DNA of 9,392 nt. Source: Nitrospirota bacterium. Its GTDB lineage: Bacteria; Nitrospirota; Nitrospiria; Nitrospirales; UBA8639. Made by a program: the position numbers and the translations under genes. Numbering within the stretch: position 1 is the first letter of the stretch; every line of letters starts with the position of its first letter. Shown in pieces: positions 7,348 to 9,392 of this stretch. Where the stretch lies: contig JAOUNC010000074.1 in NCBI GenBank assembly GCA_029881175.1, forward strand, positions 1 to 9,392, read 5' to 3'. The notes under the pieces are model-generated. The model saw only the letters and a list, made by a program, of their open reading frames with translations. It was not told the origin of the DNA and made no database searches.

Positions 7348-9392
7348 ATGCCTCGTCGAAATGATATTCAGCGAATTTTTTTAATAGGAGCCGGTCCCAT
7401 TGTCATTGGTCAGGGCTGTGAGTTTGATTATTCCGGGACACAAGCCTGCCGTGCCTTGAAGGAAGAAGGCTATGAAGTCATCCTGTTGAATAGTAACCCG
7501 GCCACAATTATGACCGACCCTGACCTGGCTGACCGGACCTATGTGGAACCCATCACCGTGGAAGTGGTTGAAGCCATTTTCGAACGAGACCGACCTGATG
7601 CCTTATTGCCTACCATGGGGGGACAAACGGCCTTGAACTTGACGGTGGAACTGGTGAAACGGGGGATATTGGAGAAATATGGTGTGACATTGATTGGCGC
7701 CTCATATGACTCCATTCAAAAAGCCGAGGATCGAGATCTCTTTAAACAAGCCATTACACGTATTGGCCTGCAAGTGCCCGAAAGTGGCTCGATTCGTTCA
7801 CGGGAAGAAGCCCTGCAACTGATTGAAACCATCGGATTCCCAGCCATTGTCCGACCCTCCTTTACATTGGGTGGGGCAGGGGGGAATATTGCCTACAACC
7901 GTGAGGAGTATGATCGGTATATTGATTGGGCCTTGATGACCAGTCCTGTTGGCCAGGTGCTGGTTGAGCAATCGCTATTAGGATGGAAAGAATATGAATT
8001 AGAAGTCATGAGGGATTCAAAAGACAATGTGGTCATTGTCTGTCCCATTGAAAACCTGGATCCCATGGGTGTGCATACGGGCGATAGTATTACCGTCGCG
8101 CCCGCGATGACGTTATCGGATAAAGAATATCAATTTATGCGCGATGCCGCGCTACGCATCATTCGTGAGATTGGAGTGGAAACCGGCGGGTCGAATATTC
8201 AATTTGCTGTCAATCCGGATAACGGGGAACTAATGGTCATTGAGATGAATCCCCGTGTTTCACGGAGTTCAGCCTTGGCCTCAAAAGCCACAGGATTTCC
8301 TATTGCCAAAATTGCCGCCAAGCTGGCTGTGGGCTATACCCTTGATGAGATCCCTAACGATATTACCCAAGTCACAAAAGCCTGCTTTGAGCCCACGATT
8401 GATTATGTCGTCGTAAAAATTCCACGATTTACCTTTGAGAAATTTGAAGGGATTAATCGCACGCTCACGACCCATATGAAATCGGTCGGAGAAGCCATGG
8501 CCTTAGGGGGCACGTTTAAAGAAGCCCTACAAAAGGCCATTCGGTCGCTTGAGACGGATCGATACGGGCTCGTGTCGCTACATGGACTGGATGGCAAACA
8601 AAAAACCTTGTCTGTCCAGGATCCACTTTTCGACACGATTCAAACTGCCATTCGCATACCAACGGCTGATCGACTTTGGTTGATTGCTGATGCATTCAGA
8701 GTTGGAATGTCAATTGACGAGGTCCATCAACGGACTCAAATTGATCGCTGGTTTTTAGATGAAATCTTACAAATCGTCCATTTTGAAGCTGAATGGGTAC
8801 AGGCATGTCAATCTTATCTAGGAGCCGGGACGAAAACAGAGAAGCTAGTAAGGTTCCCGGATGCGTTGTGCTCCCGACTCCATCACGCGAAGAAAATAGG
8901 CTTTTCGGATCAACGCCTGGGAGAATTGATCGGACGTTCCGAAGATTGGGTGCGTCATGCACGCAACATAGAAACTGTTGGACACACGACGGTGTTTAAA
9001 CGAGTCGATACCTGTGGCGGTGAATTTGAAGCTCACACGCCCTATTTATATTCCTCGTCCGGGACACAATGTGAAGCTCGAGTAACACGCCAGCGAAAAA
9101 TCATGATCCTTGGTGGAGGGCCTAATCGCATTGGTCAAGGCATTGAATTTGACTATTGCTGTGTTCATGCGTCCATGGCTCTCAAGGAAGAAGGCATTGA
9201 GAGCATCATGGTTAATTGCAATCCTGAAACGGTCAGTACGGATTATGATATTTCCGACCGATTGTATTTCGAACCTTTGACGAAAGAAGAGGTCCTGCGA
9301 ATTATTGAGGTCGAACAGCCTGAAGGGGTTATCGTCCAATTTGGAGGGCAAACACCTCTTAAATTAGCTGTCCCATTGGCACAAGAGGGTAT
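7348..9392 (+). CDS. carB: Carbamoyl-phosphate synthase large subunit (3' end outside window)
   Basis: The frame is open from ATG 7348 to the window edge, giving 681 codons of an expected 1070-1100. CarB uses bicarbonate, two ATP and ammonia from CarA to make carbamoyl phosphate. The carboxyphosphate half (about 1-402) is complete and numbers like the E. coli enzyme through residue 301: Arg129, Arg169, Glu215, His243, Gln285, Glu299 and Asn301 all fall on the expected residues, the last two in [18 protein letters not shown]. The oligomerisation domain follows and appears about 15 residues longer than in E. coli, around 490-520 ([16 protein letters not shown]). The second ATP-grasp half begins with [12 protein letters not shown] at 587-598 and [10 protein letters not shown] (633-642). 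The last ATP-grasp region and the allosteric domain that binds UMP or ornithine are not visible. The ribosome site is weak (TTGAGA, about seven bases upstream). Confidence 0.97.
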   Translation, partial: MPRRNDIQRIFLIGAGPIVIGQGCEFDYSGTQACRALKEEGYEVILLNSNPATIMTDPDLADRTYVEPITVEVVEAIFERDRPDALLPTMGGQTALNLTVELVKRGILEKYGVTLIGASYDSIQKAEDRDLFKQAITRIGLQVPESGSIRSREEALQLIETIGFPAIVRPSFTLGGAGGNIAYNREEYDRYIDWALMTSPVGQVLVEQSLLGWKEYELEVMRDSKDNVVIVCPIENLDPMGVHTGDSITVAPAMTLSDKEYQFMRDAALRIIREIGVETGGSNIQFAVNPDNGELMVIEMNPRVSRSSALASKATGFPIAKIAAKLAVGYTLDEIPNDITQVTKACFEPTIDYVVVKIPRFTFEKFEGINRTLTTHMKSVGEAMALGGTFKEALQKAIRSLETDRYGLVSLHGLDGKQKTLSVQDPLFDTIQTAIRIPTADRLWLIADAFRVGMSIDEVHQRTQIDRWFLDEILQIVHFEAEWVQACQSYLGAGTKTEKLVRFPDALCSRLHHAKKIGFSDQRLGELIGRSEDWVRHARNIETVGHTTVFKRVDTCGGEFEAHTPYLYSSSGTQCEARVTRQRKIMILGGGPNRIGQGIEFDYCCVHASMALKEEGIESIMVNCNPETVSTDYDISDRLYFEPLTKEEVLRIIEVEQPEGVIVQFGGQTPLKLAVPLAQEG

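Overview
This window looks like the chromosome of a Gram-negative-type bacterium of moderate GC content. Two genes encode lipoproteins with lipoboxes, and one gene start has a strong anti-Shine-Dalgarno match (GAGGTGAT). A PyrR-controlled pyrimidine operon in this gene order, a lone catalytic pyrB without pyrI, and a REP-like palindrome that translates as RQAQHERF together suggest a Nitrospira-like member of the Nitrospirota. That placement is an inference from gene content and style, not from a search.

Positions 1-673 hold almost no convincing coding sequence. There is a left edge with nothing recognisable, a pair of inverted REP-like palindromes (100-195), a doubtful small minus-strand reading frame (145-384), and unassigned DNA.

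Positions 674-866 form a compact regulatory leader. It has a near-consensus sigma70 promoter (TTGACA, 17 bp, TAGGAT) and a PyrR-binding stem-loop starting within a few bases of the predicted transcript start. A 34-codon leader reading frame follows, whose Shine-Dalgarno sequence forms one strand of that stem. An intrinsic terminator with nine T residues lies inside the leader frame. This arrangement suggests that PyrR-UMP blocks leader translation and so lets the terminator form, joining the PyrR mechanism to a PyrL-like leader-peptide mechanism. It is the most interesting element in the window.

Positions 867-9392 are one tightly packed, same-strand gene run: pyrR, pyrB, pyrC, a DUF4149-like membrane protein, carA, sppA, an M48 lipoprotein metalloprotease and carB. 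The last is cut by the window edge after 681 codons. CarA and CarB make carbamoyl phosphate, PyrB condenses it with aspartate, PyrC closes the ring to dihydroorotate, and PyrR senses UMP and sets expression. The three other genes encode membrane or envelope proteins with no obvious role in pyrimidine synthesis, and two of them, both apparent lipoprotein proteases, separate the two subunits of carbamoyl phosphate synthetase. The later genes pyrD, pyrE and pyrF are not in the window.
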